Positions 1 through 10,417 of a stretch of DNA of 64,000 nucleotides are shown here, piece after piece. A model generated the notes under the pieces. It searched no databases. It was given only the letters and a program-made list of their open reading frames with translations, and was not told the DNA's origin. Position numbers and translations under genes: made by a program. The stretch comes from Alphaproteobacteria bacterium (GTDB lineage: Bacteria > Pseudomonadota > Alphaproteobacteria > UBA9219). Location: contig WREW01000001.1 of assembly GCA_009779135.1 (NCBI GenBank), positions 30,233 through 94,232 on the forward strand, in the 5' to 3' direction. Each line of letters opens with the position of its first letter. The first letter of the stretch is position 1.

Positions 1-396
1 GGAGCCCTCGCGTCCGCTGTGCCACAAATCAGCGTTTAAGGCCCTTTTCGGCCTTGATCTCTAACGACTTGCGGGCATTATCTCGCATTTAATTAAAATC
101 CAACCTATTGATAAAAAAAGAAAAATCGCAATTTCTTTGCGAGATCTTAATCTTTTTGCGCTTTAATAAAGCCAGTGCTTCTTTTTTTATGAGGTTTCCT
201 ATGAACAAAATGCCTTATGCCGAAACCATGGCGCCTATGACAGCTTTTGACATTACAGCATCGGAAATAGCCTGTGGGCGTTTGGGGCAGCGTGCCCTTC
301 TGTTAGAAGGCACAATGGAGCTTCCGGGCCCCGCCAATGTGGCGCGCGTTGCGCCCCGTTCTTCCTTTTCGACTCTGGAGCGTTAGCCTCCCGCGC

Positions 397-1695
397 TTAT
401 TCCCCGCTTCCACGGCGCGGCTTGGCGATGTCGCTTGTGTTCTGACTCATGGATTCAAAGAAATCCTTGTTGGTCTTGCTGTATTTCAGCTTGTCCAAAA
501 GGAACTCCATCGCTTCCGTGGTGCCCATCGGCATCAACACGCGGCGCAGCACCCACATCTTGGACATGGTGCCCTTATCGACCAAAAGCTCTTCCTTGCG
601 CGTGCCTGATTTTGTGATGTCAATCGCAGGGAAGGTGCGGCGATCCGAAAGCTTGCGATCCAAAATCACCTCAGAGTTGCCGGTGCCCTTGAACTCTTCA
701 AAAATAACCTCATCCATGCGGCTGCCCGTATCGACAAGCGCTGTAGCAATGATGGTGAGTGAGCCGCCTTCCTCAATATTGCGCGCCGCGCCGAAGAAGC
801 GCTTGGGCCGCTGCAGAGCATTGGCATCCACGCCGCCCGTCAAAACCTTGCCCGAAGACGGAACCACCGTATTATAGGCGCGCGCAAGGCGCGTGATACT
901 GTCAAGCAAGATCACCACATCGCGTTTATGCTCGACGAGGCGCTTGGCTTTTTCAATCACCATCTCGGCCACTTGAACATGGCGCGAGGCGGGCTCATCA
1001 AAGGTCGAGCTTATCACTTCACCCTGAACCGAACGCGCCATATCCGTGACTTCTTCAGGCCGCTCATCAACCAAAAGAACGATCAAAAACACGTCAGGAT
1101 TGTTCTTAACGATCGCATGCGCGATATTCTGCAGCATCACGGTCTTGCCGGTACGCGGCGGCGCCACGATCAAAGCGCGCTGCCCCATGCCCAAAGGCGA
1201 GATCAGATCAATCACGCGCGTTGTATAATTTTTCTTAGACGGATCTTCAAGTTCAAGATGAAGGCGGCGATTGGGGAAAAGCGGGGTTAAGTTGTCAAAC
1301 GCAATGCGGTGGCGCGTTTTTTCCGGCTCTTCAAAATTAATGCGGCCTACTTTAAGTAGGGCAAAATACCGTTCATTGTCTTTGGGCGCGCGGATCTCGC
1401 CTTCAACCGTATCGCCCGTGCGCAGATTGAACTTGCGCACCTGACTGGGCGAGACATAAATGTCGTCGGGCCCCGCAAGATAATTGGATTCCATCGAGCG
1501 CAAAAAGCCAAAGCCGTCCGGCAAGACTTCAAGGACGCCTTCGCCATGGATGGCAATATTATTGTCCGCCTGCGCTTTTAAAATCGCAAACATCATTTCC
1601 TGCTTGCGCATCGCGCCGGCATTTTCAATCTGATGCTCCTCCGCCAGCGCCAAAAGGGCGGCAGGGGTCTTTGCTTTTAATTCCCGTAGATTCAT
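397..1695 (-). CDS. rho: Transcription termination factor Rho
   Basis: Translation [22 protein letters not shown]...; Rho core motifs ([28 protein letters not shown]). Start trimmed from the ORF-track start to the internal Met at 1695. Confidence 0.97.
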   Translation of the reverse strand: MNLRELKAKTPAALLALAEEHQIENAGAMRKQEMMFAILKAQADNNIAIHGEGVLEVLPDGFGFLRSMESNYLAGPDDIYVSPSQVRKFNLRTGDTVEGEIRAPKDNERYFALLKVGRINFEEPEKTRHRIAFDNLTPLFPNRRLHLELEDPSKKNYTTRVIDLISPLGMGQRALIVAPPRTGKTVMLQNIAHAIVKNNPDVFLIVLLVDERPEEVTDMARSVQGEVISSTFDEPASRHVQVAEMVIEKAKRLVEHKRDVVILLDSITRLARAYNTVVPSSGKVLTGGVDANALQRPKRFFGAARNIEEGGSLTIIATALVDTGSRMDEVIFEEFKGTGNSEVILDRKLSDRRTFPAIDITKSGTRKEELLVDKGTMSKMWVLRRVLMPMGTTEAMEFLLDKLKYSKTNKDFFESMSQNTSDIAKPRRGSGE

Positions 1696-1897
1696 GATGA
1701 CCTTGATTGTGTAAGTTTGGAAAACCTGGGCCCTATTCAGGAGGGGCGAAGTGTCTTTTTGAGCTGAAGAGAGAAAACCGTGAAAGCGGGCAGATCCATC
1801 TAAAAACATCCCACACGGCTGAGGGCTGTTCTAGCGGGTTTCCCTGCCCAAGTCAAAAACAATCTATGGTTAACACCCGAAAAAGGGGCCTTTTTTC

Positions 1898-2830
1898 TTA
1901 CTTTTCGGTTAAGATTCGCGCTAAATCCTCAAGAAAACAAGGCGCGCAGGCCGCTGTCGGCACGACCTTATAGGACGGAACCCCCATGCTTTGGGCCAAA
2001 ACGCGCCCCTCAAGCGCCAGATCACAAAGCGTTTCAACATTTTCACAAGCAAAGGATAAGGGCACGACCAAAATCGCCCGCCGATCCCGCGCGGCCCGCT
2101 CTAAGGCCTCATAAAAAGAAGGGCCAAGCCAGCGCCCCGGGCCTGTGCGGCTTTGATAGCAAAGCTCCTGCTCCAAAGAGGGCTCAGCCAGCGCCTCGAA
2201 GACCGCCTCCTGACTCTGTACACACTGCAAAGGATAAAGCTCGCTCTTCAAAACATGCCGCACGGGAAGACTATGCGCCGAAAACAAAAGCCGTGTTTTG
2301 ACGCCTTCCTCCAGCAACGGCCTGATATTCATCGCTATGGCCTGCGCAAAACCGGCGCTTTGCGCAAAAGACTCCACCACCTCAACCGGACAGTATGGCA
2401 GCAGCCGATCAAGGGCTTTGCGCGCCCGCGCAAGAAAAGCACCTGACGTCGCAGCGGCATATTGCGGATAAAAAGGCAAAAGAATAACGCGATCAGGCTT
2501 ATAGGAAACAAGCGCGGCGACAACATCCTCAACAAAGGGCGGCGCATAAAGCGCGGCCACTTGAACGCGCCAATCTTCCCCCAATAGGCCCTCAAGCCCT
2601 TGCGCCTGCGCCTGCATTTCAGGCACCAAGGGCGAACCGCCCCCGATGGCCATATACCGCGCGCGCGATTTCGGCGCACGAAGCTGGGCGATGACGGCAG
2701 CCAGCAGCTGACGAAACGGCGCGGGCACAGACAAAAGCGCCGGATCGGAAAACAAACGAAATAAAAAGCCCTTAACATCTTTTTCCTGCTGCGGCCCGCC
2801 CATCGTGCCAAGCAAAACAGCTGTTTTCAT
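1898..2830 (-). CDS. hemH: Ferrochelatase
   Basis: Motifs LLFSAHSLP and VVPLSFACENVETL; overlaps hemE by 4 nt. Confidence 0.9.
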   Translation of the reverse strand: MKTAVLLGTMGGPQQEKDVKGFLFRLFSDPALLSVPAPFRQLLAAVIAQLRAPKSRARYMAIGGGSPLVPEMQAQAQGLEGLLGEDWRVQVAALYAPPFVEDVVAALVSYKPDRVILLPFYPQYAAATSGAFLARARKALDRLLPYCPVEVVESFAQSAGFAQAIAMNIRPLLEEGVKTRLLFSAHSLPVRHVLKSELYPLQCVQSQEAVFEALAEPSLEQELCYQSRTGPGRWLGPSFYEALERAARDRRAILVVPLSFACENVETLCDLALEGRVLAQSMGVPSYKVVPTAACAPCFLEDLARILTEK

Positions 2831-3840
2831 GCGTACCGCCTAACCAGCCCCACCAGCTGCTCGACATGCGCGGGCGGCGTTTCCTTGTTGATCCCGTGCC
2901 CAAGATTAACGATATGCCGCGCCGGATCAAGCGCCGCCAGAAGATCTCGAACCCCGCGCTCCAGCGCCGCCCCGCCTTGCACCAAAAGCGCCGGATCCAA
3001 AAGCCCCTGAATCGGACAAAGCGGCTGTAAAACATCGCGCACAAAAAAAAGCTCCATCTCCTGACCAAGCGACACAGCCGAAAGCCCGCAGTCCCGCGCA
3101 TAAATCACGCTGTCCTGCGCCCTTGCCCCTCGCGCAAAGCCGATCACCGGCACATCAACAAAACGCTGCCTTAACGCCGCCACCAGCCTTTGGGTCGGCT
3201 CCACCACAAACTGCGCAAAATCCTGCCCCTCAACAAGTCCGGCATGGCTGTCAAAAATCTGGATCACCTCAGCGCCGGCCTCAATCTGCGCGGATAAATA
3301 ATCAACGCTCGCCTCAAGCAAAAGATCCATCAAGGACACAAGCCTGTCTCTTTCATCCCTTAAAACCCTCATCATCGCGGGAAAACCGGCCCGCGCTGCG
3401 CCTTCCACCATATAACAAGCCAGCGTAAACAGCCCGCCTCCGAAACCGATCAAGGCCACGGCATCATCAAGCTTGCTCCTAAGCGCGGCGATCGTTTCAT
3501 ACACAGGCGCAACGCGCCCTCTATCCCAAGAAAGCCTTTCCCTCTCCCCCAGCTGCGGCCCACCTTGCGAAGAAAACCCAAGCTTCTGGCCAAGCCCATA
3601 GGGCACCAGCAAAATATCAGCAAACATAATGGCGGCATCCAGATCATACCTTTTCAAAGGCAATAAACTCGCCTGAACGGCCAAAGCGGGATTTAAACAA
3701 AAGCGCAGAAAATCCGGCTCCTCGGCGCGCAAATCCATGTAATCCGGCAAATAGCGTCCGGCCTGACGCATCAACCATAAAGGCCTGCGCCCCTCAACAA
3801 GCCCCTGCCCTGCTAAAAGTTTCAAGAGCGGCTTTTCCAT
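2827..3840 (-). CDS. hemE: Uroporphyrinogen decarboxylase
   Basis: RPLWLMRQAGRYLPDY and AAIMFADILLVPYGLG signatures. Confidence 0.96.
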   Translation of the reverse strand: MEKPLLKLLAGQGLVEGRRPLWLMRQAGRYLPDYMDLRAEEPDFLRFCLNPALAVQASLLPLKRYDLDAAIMFADILLVPYGLGQKLGFSSQGGPQLGERERLSWDRGRVAPVYETIAALRSKLDDAVALIGFGGGLFTLACYMVEGAARAGFPAMMRVLRDERDRLVSLMDLLLEASVDYLSAQIEAGAEVIQIFDSHAGLVEGQDFAQFVVEPTQRLVAALRQRFVDVPVIGFARGARAQDSVIYARDCGLSAVSLGQEMELFFVRDVLQPLCPIQGLLDPALLVQGGAALERGVRDLLAALDPARHIVNLGHGINKETPPAHVEQLVGLVRRYA

Positions 3841-4213
3841 CTATCCCCACGAAGATCCCTTCTTAAAAAAATAAAATAAGATTGTAGTAGTAGGTTGGTT
3901 GTAGGACAATCGGGGATAGTTTTTATCAAGATTTTACCAACAAACTTACCCGAAAACACCACCCCGTACGATGTGGTCGCGCACAAAAATGTTAATAAAA
4001 GATTTATAACATGGCAAATCAAAGAGGGACAAAACTGTGGATAACGTGAATAAAACTGCCCCACGCCCCTTATCCCCATTTCTCACAGAAGGCGGACAAA
4101 AAAGCCCACCGACACATAGTGATGTGGACAAAAATCGTATAAGGGGCATTGAAAGATATCGCCTGCTCAGGCACATTAACTTGTCCACACAATATACCGA
4201 TTGGTAAAAATCC
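3841..4213. other. Candidate chromosomal replication origin (oriC)
   Basis: AT-rich intergenic between divergent hemE and ppsR. Perfect DnaA box TGTGGATAA (4036-4044) and three one-mismatch boxes: TTATCCCCA (4070-4078), TGTGGACAA (4123-4131), TTGTCCACA (4181-4189). The hemE-adjacent origin is known from Caulobacter and Rickettsia. Confidence 0.7.
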
Positions 4214-5071
4214 GTGAATGAATCCGAAAAAGACGTTTTTCATGTTCACTTGGTTTCTGACGCAACAGGCGAAACAATCAACAGCATCGCCCGCGCCTGT
4301 CTGGCGCAGTTCGAGAATGTTGAAGTCCAACAACATTTTTGGAGTCTTATACGCACCCGCCGGCAACTTGATCTTGTCAGCGAAGGCCTACGCCAATGGC
4401 CTGGGCTTGTTTTATACACCTTTGTCGATGACACGCTAAGCAAGGCGCTGAGCGATCTTTGCAATAAAATGGCCCTGCCCTCGCACGCGGTGCTTAATCC
4501 CATTCTTAGTTTAATGACAAGCTTTTTCGGTATGCCCTCCTCCAAAGACCCGGGCCGCCAGCATGTTTTGGATGATGAATATTTCGCCCGCATGGACGCC
4601 ATGCACTATGCCTTGTCCTTTGATGACGGCAACAAAATGGACAAACTCGGCAGCGCGGATGTCATTGTGCTGGGCGTTTCGCGCACATCCAAAACGCCGA
4701 CCTGCATCTATCTGTCCCATCGCGGCATCAAGGCCGCCAATATTCCGATCATCCCGGGCCTGCCGCTGAAAATTGACTTTGAGAAACTGAAAAAGCCCCT
4801 CATTGTCGGCCTGACGCGCGATCCTGAAAGCCTGATTGAAACGCGCCACGCCCGCGTGCGTTTTCTTAATCAGACCGAGAAAACCCACTACACCGACCCC
4901 GAAAAAGTCCGACAGGAAGTTTTGGACGCCCGCCGCCTTTTTGCAAGGCTCCGCTGTCCCGTGATTGACGTCACGCGCCGCTCGATCGAGGAAACAGCGG
5001 CAGAAATCACCATGCTTTTAACCAAGCGCCGCATGACGGAAGCCATGAGCCAGAAAGACGCGCCATCATGA
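4214..5071 (+). CDS. ppsR: Pyruvate, water dikinase regulatory protein (kinase/pyrophosphorylase, DUF299 family)
   Basis: HLVSDATGETINSIARA N-terminus; VLGVSRTSKTPTCIYLSHRGIKAANIPI. Confidence 0.95.
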   Translation: MNESEKDVFHVHLVSDATGETINSIARACLAQFENVEVQQHFWSLIRTRRQLDLVSEGLRQWPGLVLYTFVDDTLSKALSDLCNKMALPSHAVLNPILSLMTSFFGMPSSKDPGRQHVLDDEYFARMDAMHYALSFDDGNKMDKLGSADVIVLGVSRTSKTPTCIYLSHRGIKAANIPIIPGLPLKIDFEKLKKPLIVGLTRDPESLIETRHARVRFLNQTEKTHYTDPEKVRQEVLDARRLFARLRCPVIDVTRRSIEETAAEITMLLTKRRMTEAMSQKDAPS

Positions 5072-5928
5072 AAGGCCTAACGGGCAAAGCGCGTCTTGCC
5101 GGTGTGATGGGGTGGCCTGTTGCGCATTCGCGTTCGCCCTTGATTCATGGCTATTGGCTAAAGCTCTACAACATAGACGGCGCCTATCTCCCCCTTGCGG
5201 TCGAGCCGCGCCATCTTCAAGAGGCCCTCAAAGCCCTGCCGCATCTGGGCTTTCGCGGCGTGAACCTCACGGTGCCGCATAAAGTCATGGCGCTTGACGT
5301 TCTGGATCATGTGGATCCTCTTGCAAAACGCATGGGCGCGGCCAACACAATCATTGTCCGCGAAGACGGCACGCTGGAGGGCCGCAACACAGACGGCTTT
5401 GGCTTTGTCGAAAACCTCAACGCCGCAGGCTTTTCCTTTTCGGCGCAAAACAACAGGGCCGTAATCCTTGGCGCCGGCGGCGCAGCCCGCGCCATCGCCG
5501 TGGCCCTGCAAGACAAAGGATTCAAAGATTTTTGCATCATCAACCGCGACCCCGAACGCGCAAAAAGCTTGGCAAGCGCCCTTGGAGTCCCCGCGCAGAT
5601 TTTTTCATGGGATCAAACAAAAGAAGCCCTCGAAAACGCCACGCTCCTTGTCAACACAACATCTTTAGGCATGACAGGCCAGCCTCCGCTGACGCTGGAT
5701 CTTGCGCCCCTGCCGCCATCGGCCTTTGTCGCGGATGTTGTCTATGCCCCCCTTGAAACAGAGCTTTTAAAACAAGCCCGCCGCCGAGGCCTTCCAACAG
5801 CTGACGGCCTTGGCATGCTGCTGTATCAAGCGCGCGGCGGGTTTGAGGCATGGTTTGGGCAGGCGCCAGTTGTCACGCAGGAACTTTACGACCTTGTCGT
5901 CCACGATCTTTCCAAGGCGGAGATATGA
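5068..5928 (+). CDS. aroE: Shikimate dehydrogenase
   Basis: AGVMGWPVAHSRSPLIHGYWL; NLTVPHKVMAL; GAGGAARAIAVAL. Confidence 0.95.
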   Translation: MKGLTGKARLAGVMGWPVAHSRSPLIHGYWLKLYNIDGAYLPLAVEPRHLQEALKALPHLGFRGVNLTVPHKVMALDVLDHVDPLAKRMGAANTIIVREDGTLEGRNTDGFGFVENLNAAGFSFSAQNNRAVILGAGGAARAIAVALQDKGFKDFCIINRDPERAKSLASALGVPAQIFSWDQTKEALENATLLVNTTSLGMTGQPPLTLDLAPLPPSAFVADVVYAPLETELLKQARRRGLPTADGLGMLLYQARGGFEAWFGQAPVVTQELYDLVVHDLSKAEI

Positions 5929-6533
5929 AAAAAAGAAAAACCATCATTCTTGGCCTGACCGGCACCATCGGCATGGGAAAAAGTACGGTCATGCGCATGT
6001 TTGAAAAGCTCAGCGCGCCATGCCTTGATGCGGATCTTGTGGCGCATGACGTCATAAAAAACAACCGCACGGCCGCGCGCCAGCTGGCCAAACTTTTCCC
6101 CCAAGCGCTGGAAAAGGGCACAATCAACCGCAAAAAACTAGCCGCCGCCATTTCAAAAAACCCCGCAGGGCTTTTAAAGCTTGAGGCCATCATCCACCCC
6201 CTCGTCATCAAAGCTTGCCGCGCCTTTATCAAACAACACAAAGCAAAACTAATCGTCCTTGAAGTTCCGCTTCTTTTTGAAGCGGGCTTTGATCGGCTGT
6301 GCGATGTGACGCTGACCGTAAGCGCCAAAGCTGCCACGCAAAAAGAGCGCGTGATGAAACGCAAACATATGACACCGGCCAAGTTCCGCGCCCTCAATAG
6401 CCGCCAGTTTTCCGACAAGGAAAAAAGACAGCGCGCTGATTTCATCATCCGCACCGACATCAGCCTGCCGGATACGCGCAGGCAAGTGAAAGCGCTTTGG
6501 AAAACTTTAGTTGAGGAATCCCCCCATGCGTGA
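5925..6533 (+). CDS. coaE: Dephospho-CoA kinase
   Basis: MKKRKTIILGLTGTIGMGKSTVMRMF (P-loop); start trimmed from the ORF track. Confidence 0.93.
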   Translation: MKKRKTIILGLTGTIGMGKSTVMRMFEKLSAPCLDADLVAHDVIKNNRTAARQLAKLFPQALEKGTINRKKLAAAISKNPAGLLKLEAIIHPLVIKACRAFIKQHKAKLIVLEVPLLFEAGFDRLCDVTLTVSAKAATQKERVMKRKHMTPAKFRALNSRQFSDKEKRQRADFIIRTDISLPDTRRQVKALWKTLVEESPHA

Positions 6534-7218
6534 AATCGTCCTTGATACGGAAACCACCGGCTTTGATCCTCTTAAAGATGATCGCATTGTCGAGATCGGC
6601 GCGGTGGAGCTGTCGGGCCGCCTCCCCACGGGGCGGCATTTTCACATCTATCTCAACCCCGAGCGGGACGTCCCCGAGGATGCCGAGCGCGTCCACGGCC
6701 TCAGCACATCCTTTTTAGCGGACAAGCCCGTTTTCGCGCAGGAGGTGGATCGCTTTTTGGAGTTTATCGGCGATGCGCCGCTTGTCATTCACAACGCATC
6801 ATTTGATATGAGTTTTATCAACGCCGAGCTTACCCGTTGCGGCTTTCCGGCGCTGGCGCAAAATCGCGCTATCGACACACTCGCCATGGCGCGCCAAAAG
6901 TTCCCCGGGGCGCCCGCCTCGCTGGATGCGCTTTGCAAAAGATTTGATATTGATCTAAGCGCCCGCACATTCCACGGCGCGCTTTTGGACGCGCAGCTTT
7001 TGGCCGGTGTTTATCTGGAGTTATGCGGTGGCCGCCAGCCCGATCTTGATATGTCAACGCAGGAAAAAACCGAACAAACAGCGGAAGACGCAGCCCATCA
7101 AAACCGCCCCTTCCACCCCCCAAGACCACACGCGCCGACAGAAGAAGAGCTGGCCGCCCACACGGCCTTCCTAGAAACCCTAAAAACCCCCCTATGGAAA
7201 CGCAAAGAGGGCGCTTAA
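6526..7218 (+). CDS. dnaQ: DNA polymerase III epsilon subunit
   Basis: MREIVLDTETTGFDPLKDDRIVEIGAVEL exonuclease motif; HNASFDMSFINAEL. Confidence 0.95.
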   Translation: MREIVLDTETTGFDPLKDDRIVEIGAVELSGRLPTGRHFHIYLNPERDVPEDAERVHGLSTSFLADKPVFAQEVDRFLEFIGDAPLVIHNASFDMSFINAELTRCGFPALAQNRAIDTLAMARQKFPGAPASLDALCKRFDIDLSARTFHGALLDAQLLAGVYLELCGGRQPDLDMSTQEKTEQTAEDAAHQNRPFHPPRPHAPTEEELAAHTAFLETLKTPLWKRKEGA

Positions 7219-7230
7219 CGCCCCCCCCCG

Positions 7231-7284
7231 CCCCCCTGTCATTGCGAGGAAGGCCTAAAGGCCTTCCTCGCAATGACAGGGGGG
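7231..7284. repeat. Palindromic repeat (family B), perfect 25-bp arms and 4-nt loop
   Basis: CCCCCCTGTCATTGCGAGGAAGGCC-TAAA-GGCCTTCCTCGCAATGACAGGGGGG, between convergent genes. Confidence 0.95.
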
Positions 7285-7285
7285 C

Positions 7286-7984
7286 CTAAGCCATAAGATT
7301 CTGCCGCAGAAAACTTTCCGTCCGCCCGCGCGCCAGCAGCGCGACCTCAGCATTATAGGTCGGGCCGGAGGTTTCCGCAAAACCATGCTCGACCCCTTCA
7401 TAAATATAAAGAGAAATCTTTTCATGCCGCGAGAGCGCCCTCACCACACGCACCCGCGCCGCATCTGATAAAAGCTGGTCATTTTGCGCCATATGGATAA
7501 GGTAGGGCATGCGGATATCCGGCGCTTCATCAAGCCTTGCGTCAAGCCCCGCGCCGTCATAACCCACCACACAATCCACATCGCTGCGCGCGGCCATCAA
7601 AAAAGCAAGAGAGCTGCCCAGACCATAACCCAAAACGCCGATTTTCCCGCCGCATTCAGGACGCCTGCGCGCATAGGCCGCAGCAGCCAAAAGATCACGC
7701 GCCGCCGCCTGCCCGTCAAAGTTTCTATAAAATTGCTCAAGCTGCTGCCAGTCAAGAGCGCCGTCTTTATAAGGAATCTCAATTTTATTTTTCCCGCGAT
7801 AAAGATCCGGACAAAGAACCAAATATCCCATATTGGCAAGATGCGTCAGAATCCGCGTGACTTCTGTCTCATTGGAAAAAAGTCCGCGCGCAAGCAGCAT
7901 CGCAGGCCCCATATCGCCATGAGGCAAAGCGACAAGGGATTCAAAAGAAGACCCCCCCAGACCTTCAATCATGATTTTTTCCAT
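7286..7984 (-). CDS. Dienelactone hydrolase family protein
   Basis: Alpha/beta-hydrolase fold features: VLCPDLYRG, IGVLGYGLGSSLAF, VEHGFAE. Confidence 0.8.
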   Translation of the reverse strand: MEKIMIEGLGGSSFESLVALPHGDMGPAMLLARGLFSNETEVTRILTHLANMGYLVLCPDLYRGKNKIEIPYKDGALDWQQLEQFYRNFDGQAAARDLLAAAAYARRRPECGGKIGVLGYGLGSSLAFLMAARSDVDCVVGYDGAGLDARLDEAPDIRMPYLIHMAQNDQLLSDAARVRVVRALSRHEKISLYIYEGVEHGFAETSGPTYNAEVALLARGRTESFLRQNLMA

Positions 7985-8091
7985 GCGCCTGAAATTAACG
8001 ATTTAGTGCCTGTTTAGCAAGGTTGAAGTTTTCGCATAGTTTTTTTATAGTCAGCCGCAGACAAACCCGAAAAGGAAAGGAACCGCTTCTT

Positions 8092-8382
8092 ATGAAAGTC
8101 ACCGTTAATGTTGATTGCACGCCAGAGGAAGCGCGTACATTTTTGGGTTTGCCGGATGTGCAGCCGATGCAACAAGCCGTTATGGAAGAGCTTGAGCGGC
8201 AAATGCTCGCCAATGTCAAAGCCATGACACCTGAATCCATGATGCAAACTTGGCTCCCCGCCGGCATACAGGGCGCCGAAAACATCCAAAAAATGTTTTT
8301 CAATCAAGTCCAAAAAATGATGGCGGGCGTCGTTGACACAACAAATGTCATGCTCAGCCAAAGCAGCAAAAAAGCCTCTTAA
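8092..8382 (+). CDS. DUF6489-like conserved hypothetical protein
   Basis: MKVTVNVDCTPEEARTFLGLPDVQPMQQAVMEELERQM; start trimmed to the Met at 8092. Confidence 0.7.
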   Translation: MKVTVNVDCTPEEARTFLGLPDVQPMQQAVMEELERQMLANVKAMTPESMMQTWLPAGIQGAENIQKMFFNQVQKMMAGVVDTTNVMLSQSSKKAS

Positions 8383-8388
8383 ATCCTC

Positions 8389-8428
8389 TAGCCCTCCCCC
8401 CTTGCGGGGGAGGGTTGGGTGGGGGGTC
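8389..8428. repeat. G/C-rich hairpin repeat (family C)
   Basis: AGCCCTCCCCCCTTGCGGGGGAGGGTTGGGTGGGGGG; a related copy is embedded at about 58654-58688. Confidence 0.8.
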
Positions 8429-8436
8429 TAAACAAA

Positions 8437-9771
8437 ATGCCCATTCAAGACGACAAAACCATCTACACCCTAGCCTCCGCCGCAGGCCGCGCGGGCGTAG
8501 CCGTCGTCCGCCTCTCCGGCCCATCCTGCGCGCAAGCCTGTGAAGCCCTGACGGGCGCCCCCCCGCCCCCACCACGTCAAGCCGTCCTGAAAACCCTGCG
8601 CGATCCGCATACAAAAGAACATCTCGATCACGCCCTTGTCCTTTTTTTTGAAGCCCCCCACAGCTTCACAGGCGAAGATGTTCTGGAGCTCCACATCCAT
8701 GGCAGCCGCGCGGTTTTACAGGCCTTGTTTGAAAGCCTTGCGCAAAATCCGTCCTTGCGTCCCGCGCAAGCGGGCGAGTTTGCCCGCCGTGCCTTTGAAA
8801 ACGACAAAATGGATCTGACGCAGGCCGAAGGCCTTGCCGATCTGATTGACGCCGAAACCGCCGCGCAAAGACGCCAAGCCCTGCGCCAGATGGAAGGCGA
8901 TCTGGGCGCCCTCTATAAAAACTGGGCCGCAGATTTAACGCAGCTTTTGGCCATGAGCGAAGCCGCGCTGGATTTTGCCGATGAAGATATTCCGCAAGAC
9001 CTCACAAAAGGACACAACAAAACCATTTCGGTACTGATTGAGGCGATCACGCAGCATCTTTGCGACAATCATCGTGGCGAAAGACTGCGCCACGGCTTTG
9101 TCGTCGCCCTTTTGGGCGCGCCCAATGTGGGAAAATCAAGCCTGCTGAATGCCCTTGTCAAACGAAACGCCGCCATTGTCTCCCCCATCCCGGGCACCAC
9201 GCGCGATATTATTGAAGTGAGCCTTGATCTCGGCGGCTACCCCGTCACGCTGGCCGATACGGCAGGCCTGCGCGAAACAGCAGATCAGATCGAACATGAA
9301 GGCGTCCGCCGCGCCCTTGAACGCGCAACGCACGCAGATCTTAAACTTGTTATTATGGACGCAAGCCAAAGCGCAAAGCCCGATCCGACCATAAGCGCGC
9401 TGCTTGATAAAGACGCGCTTCTTGTCGTCAACAAAATCGATCTTGTAAAAAATCAAAGCGCCTTTCCGCAAAACGCTCTTTTAATCGCCGCAAAAACCGG
9501 CGAGGGTCTTGAGCATTTAACGCAAACCATCATCAATAAAATCGAAACCGCCTACGCGCCAACCCAAAACCCAACCCTCACCCGCGCGCGCCACCGCTAC
9601 GCGCTTGAAAAAACGCTCGCATATTTAAAAGCCGCACAAACCGCAACGCAGGACGAACTCACCGCCGAAGAACTGCGCCTTGCTTTGCGCAGCCTCAGCC
9701 AAATCACCGGCCATGTAGATGTCGAAGATCTTTTGGATATTATATTTGGTTCGTTTTGTATTGGGAAATAG
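8437..9771 (+). CDS. mnmE: tRNA uridine-5-carboxymethylaminomethyl(34) synthesis GTPase MnmE
   Basis: DKTIYTLASAAGRAGVAVVRLSG; GAPNVGKSSLLNAL; C-terminal FCIGK. Confidence 0.96.
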   Translation: MPIQDDKTIYTLASAAGRAGVAVVRLSGPSCAQACEALTGAPPPPPRQAVLKTLRDPHTKEHLDHALVLFFEAPHSFTGEDVLELHIHGSRAVLQALFESLAQNPSLRPAQAGEFARRAFENDKMDLTQAEGLADLIDAETAAQRRQALRQMEGDLGALYKNWAADLTQLLAMSEAALDFADEDIPQDLTKGHNKTISVLIEAITQHLCDNHRGERLRHGFVVALLGAPNVGKSSLLNALVKRNAAIVSPIPGTTRDIIEVSLDLGGYPVTLADTAGLRETADQIEHEGVRRALERATHADLKLVIMDASQSAKPDPTISALLDKDALLVVNKIDLVKNQSAFPQNALLIAAKTGEGLEHLTQTIINKIETAYAPTQNPTLTRARHRYALEKTLAYLKAAQTATQDELTAEELRLALRSLSQITGHVDVEDLLDIIFGSFCIGK

Positions 9772-10195
9772 AGCTGTCCGACCTAGGCTTGCTTGGCTTC
9801 GGCTTTTTTTTGCAAATCTCAGAGAATTGCTTAGACAACCAATATACCAGAAAGGGATGATGATTTTTATCAGCTATAACAGAAGGATTACACGCAGCGA
9901 TACGATTAAGATTTTGGAATACGACAGATTTAAAACTATCGACAGCGACGGATGGTTCAGATTTATAAGACTTGGTCACGCACCACACCATTTCGCTAAC
10001 CAAACTGGACGTAATAAGATTTTTTGTGTCCTCAGTTCTTTCATCAAGAAGCTTGCCCAACAGCAAAGCCGCATTCCAGTGCTTGAACATATCGCCTGAC
10101 GCGGCAGTCTGCTCAATCTGCTCCATAAGCAAAGGCGTAATAACAACATCTTTCACCGAAGGCTGAAACAATGTAGGGCTAGACGGTCTGCTCAT
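9740..10195 (-). CDS. Hypothetical protein (151 aa), 3' end overlapping mnmE antisense
   Basis: Uninterrupted ORF with RBS-like AAAGGA upstream of the ATG; no recognised domain. Confidence 0.55.
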   Translation of the reverse strand: MSRPSSPTLFQPSVKDVVITPLLMEQIEQTAASGDMFKHWNAALLLGKLLDERTEDTKNLITSSLVSEMVWCVTKSYKSEPSVAVDSFKSVVFQNLNRIAACNPSVIADKNHHPFLVYWLSKQFSEICKKKPKPSKPRSDSSISQYKTNQI

Positions 10196-10268
10196 ATGAG
10201 ATCCTTTCTATATAGAAACGATCTCTTGCTAACATAAAAAAATCGAAAGTAAAACCCCCTCCCTCAAT

Positions 10269-10370
10269 TGTCATTGCGAGGAAAGCCGGCGAAGCCGGCT
10301 TGACGCGGCAATCTCTACAACATCGCCGAGATTGCCACGTCAGGCCTAAAGGCCCTCCTCGCAATGACAG
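10269..10370. repeat. Palindromic repeat (family B), full length
   Basis: TGTCATTGCGAGGAAAGCCGGCGAAGCCGGCTTGACGCGGCAATCTC...GAGATTGCCACGTC...CTCCTCGCAATGACA. Confidence 0.95.
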
Positions 10371-10417
10371 ACCCCCCATTATTGCTTTCCCCCCACGCCT
10401 AGCGTATAGAACCCAAC

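Noticed and set aside
1-396. Short ORFs downstream of rho and an open frame ending at about 62
   Set aside because: Too short, no motif or convincing coding signal; the frame ending at 62 could be the tail of a gene outside the window but cannot be identified.
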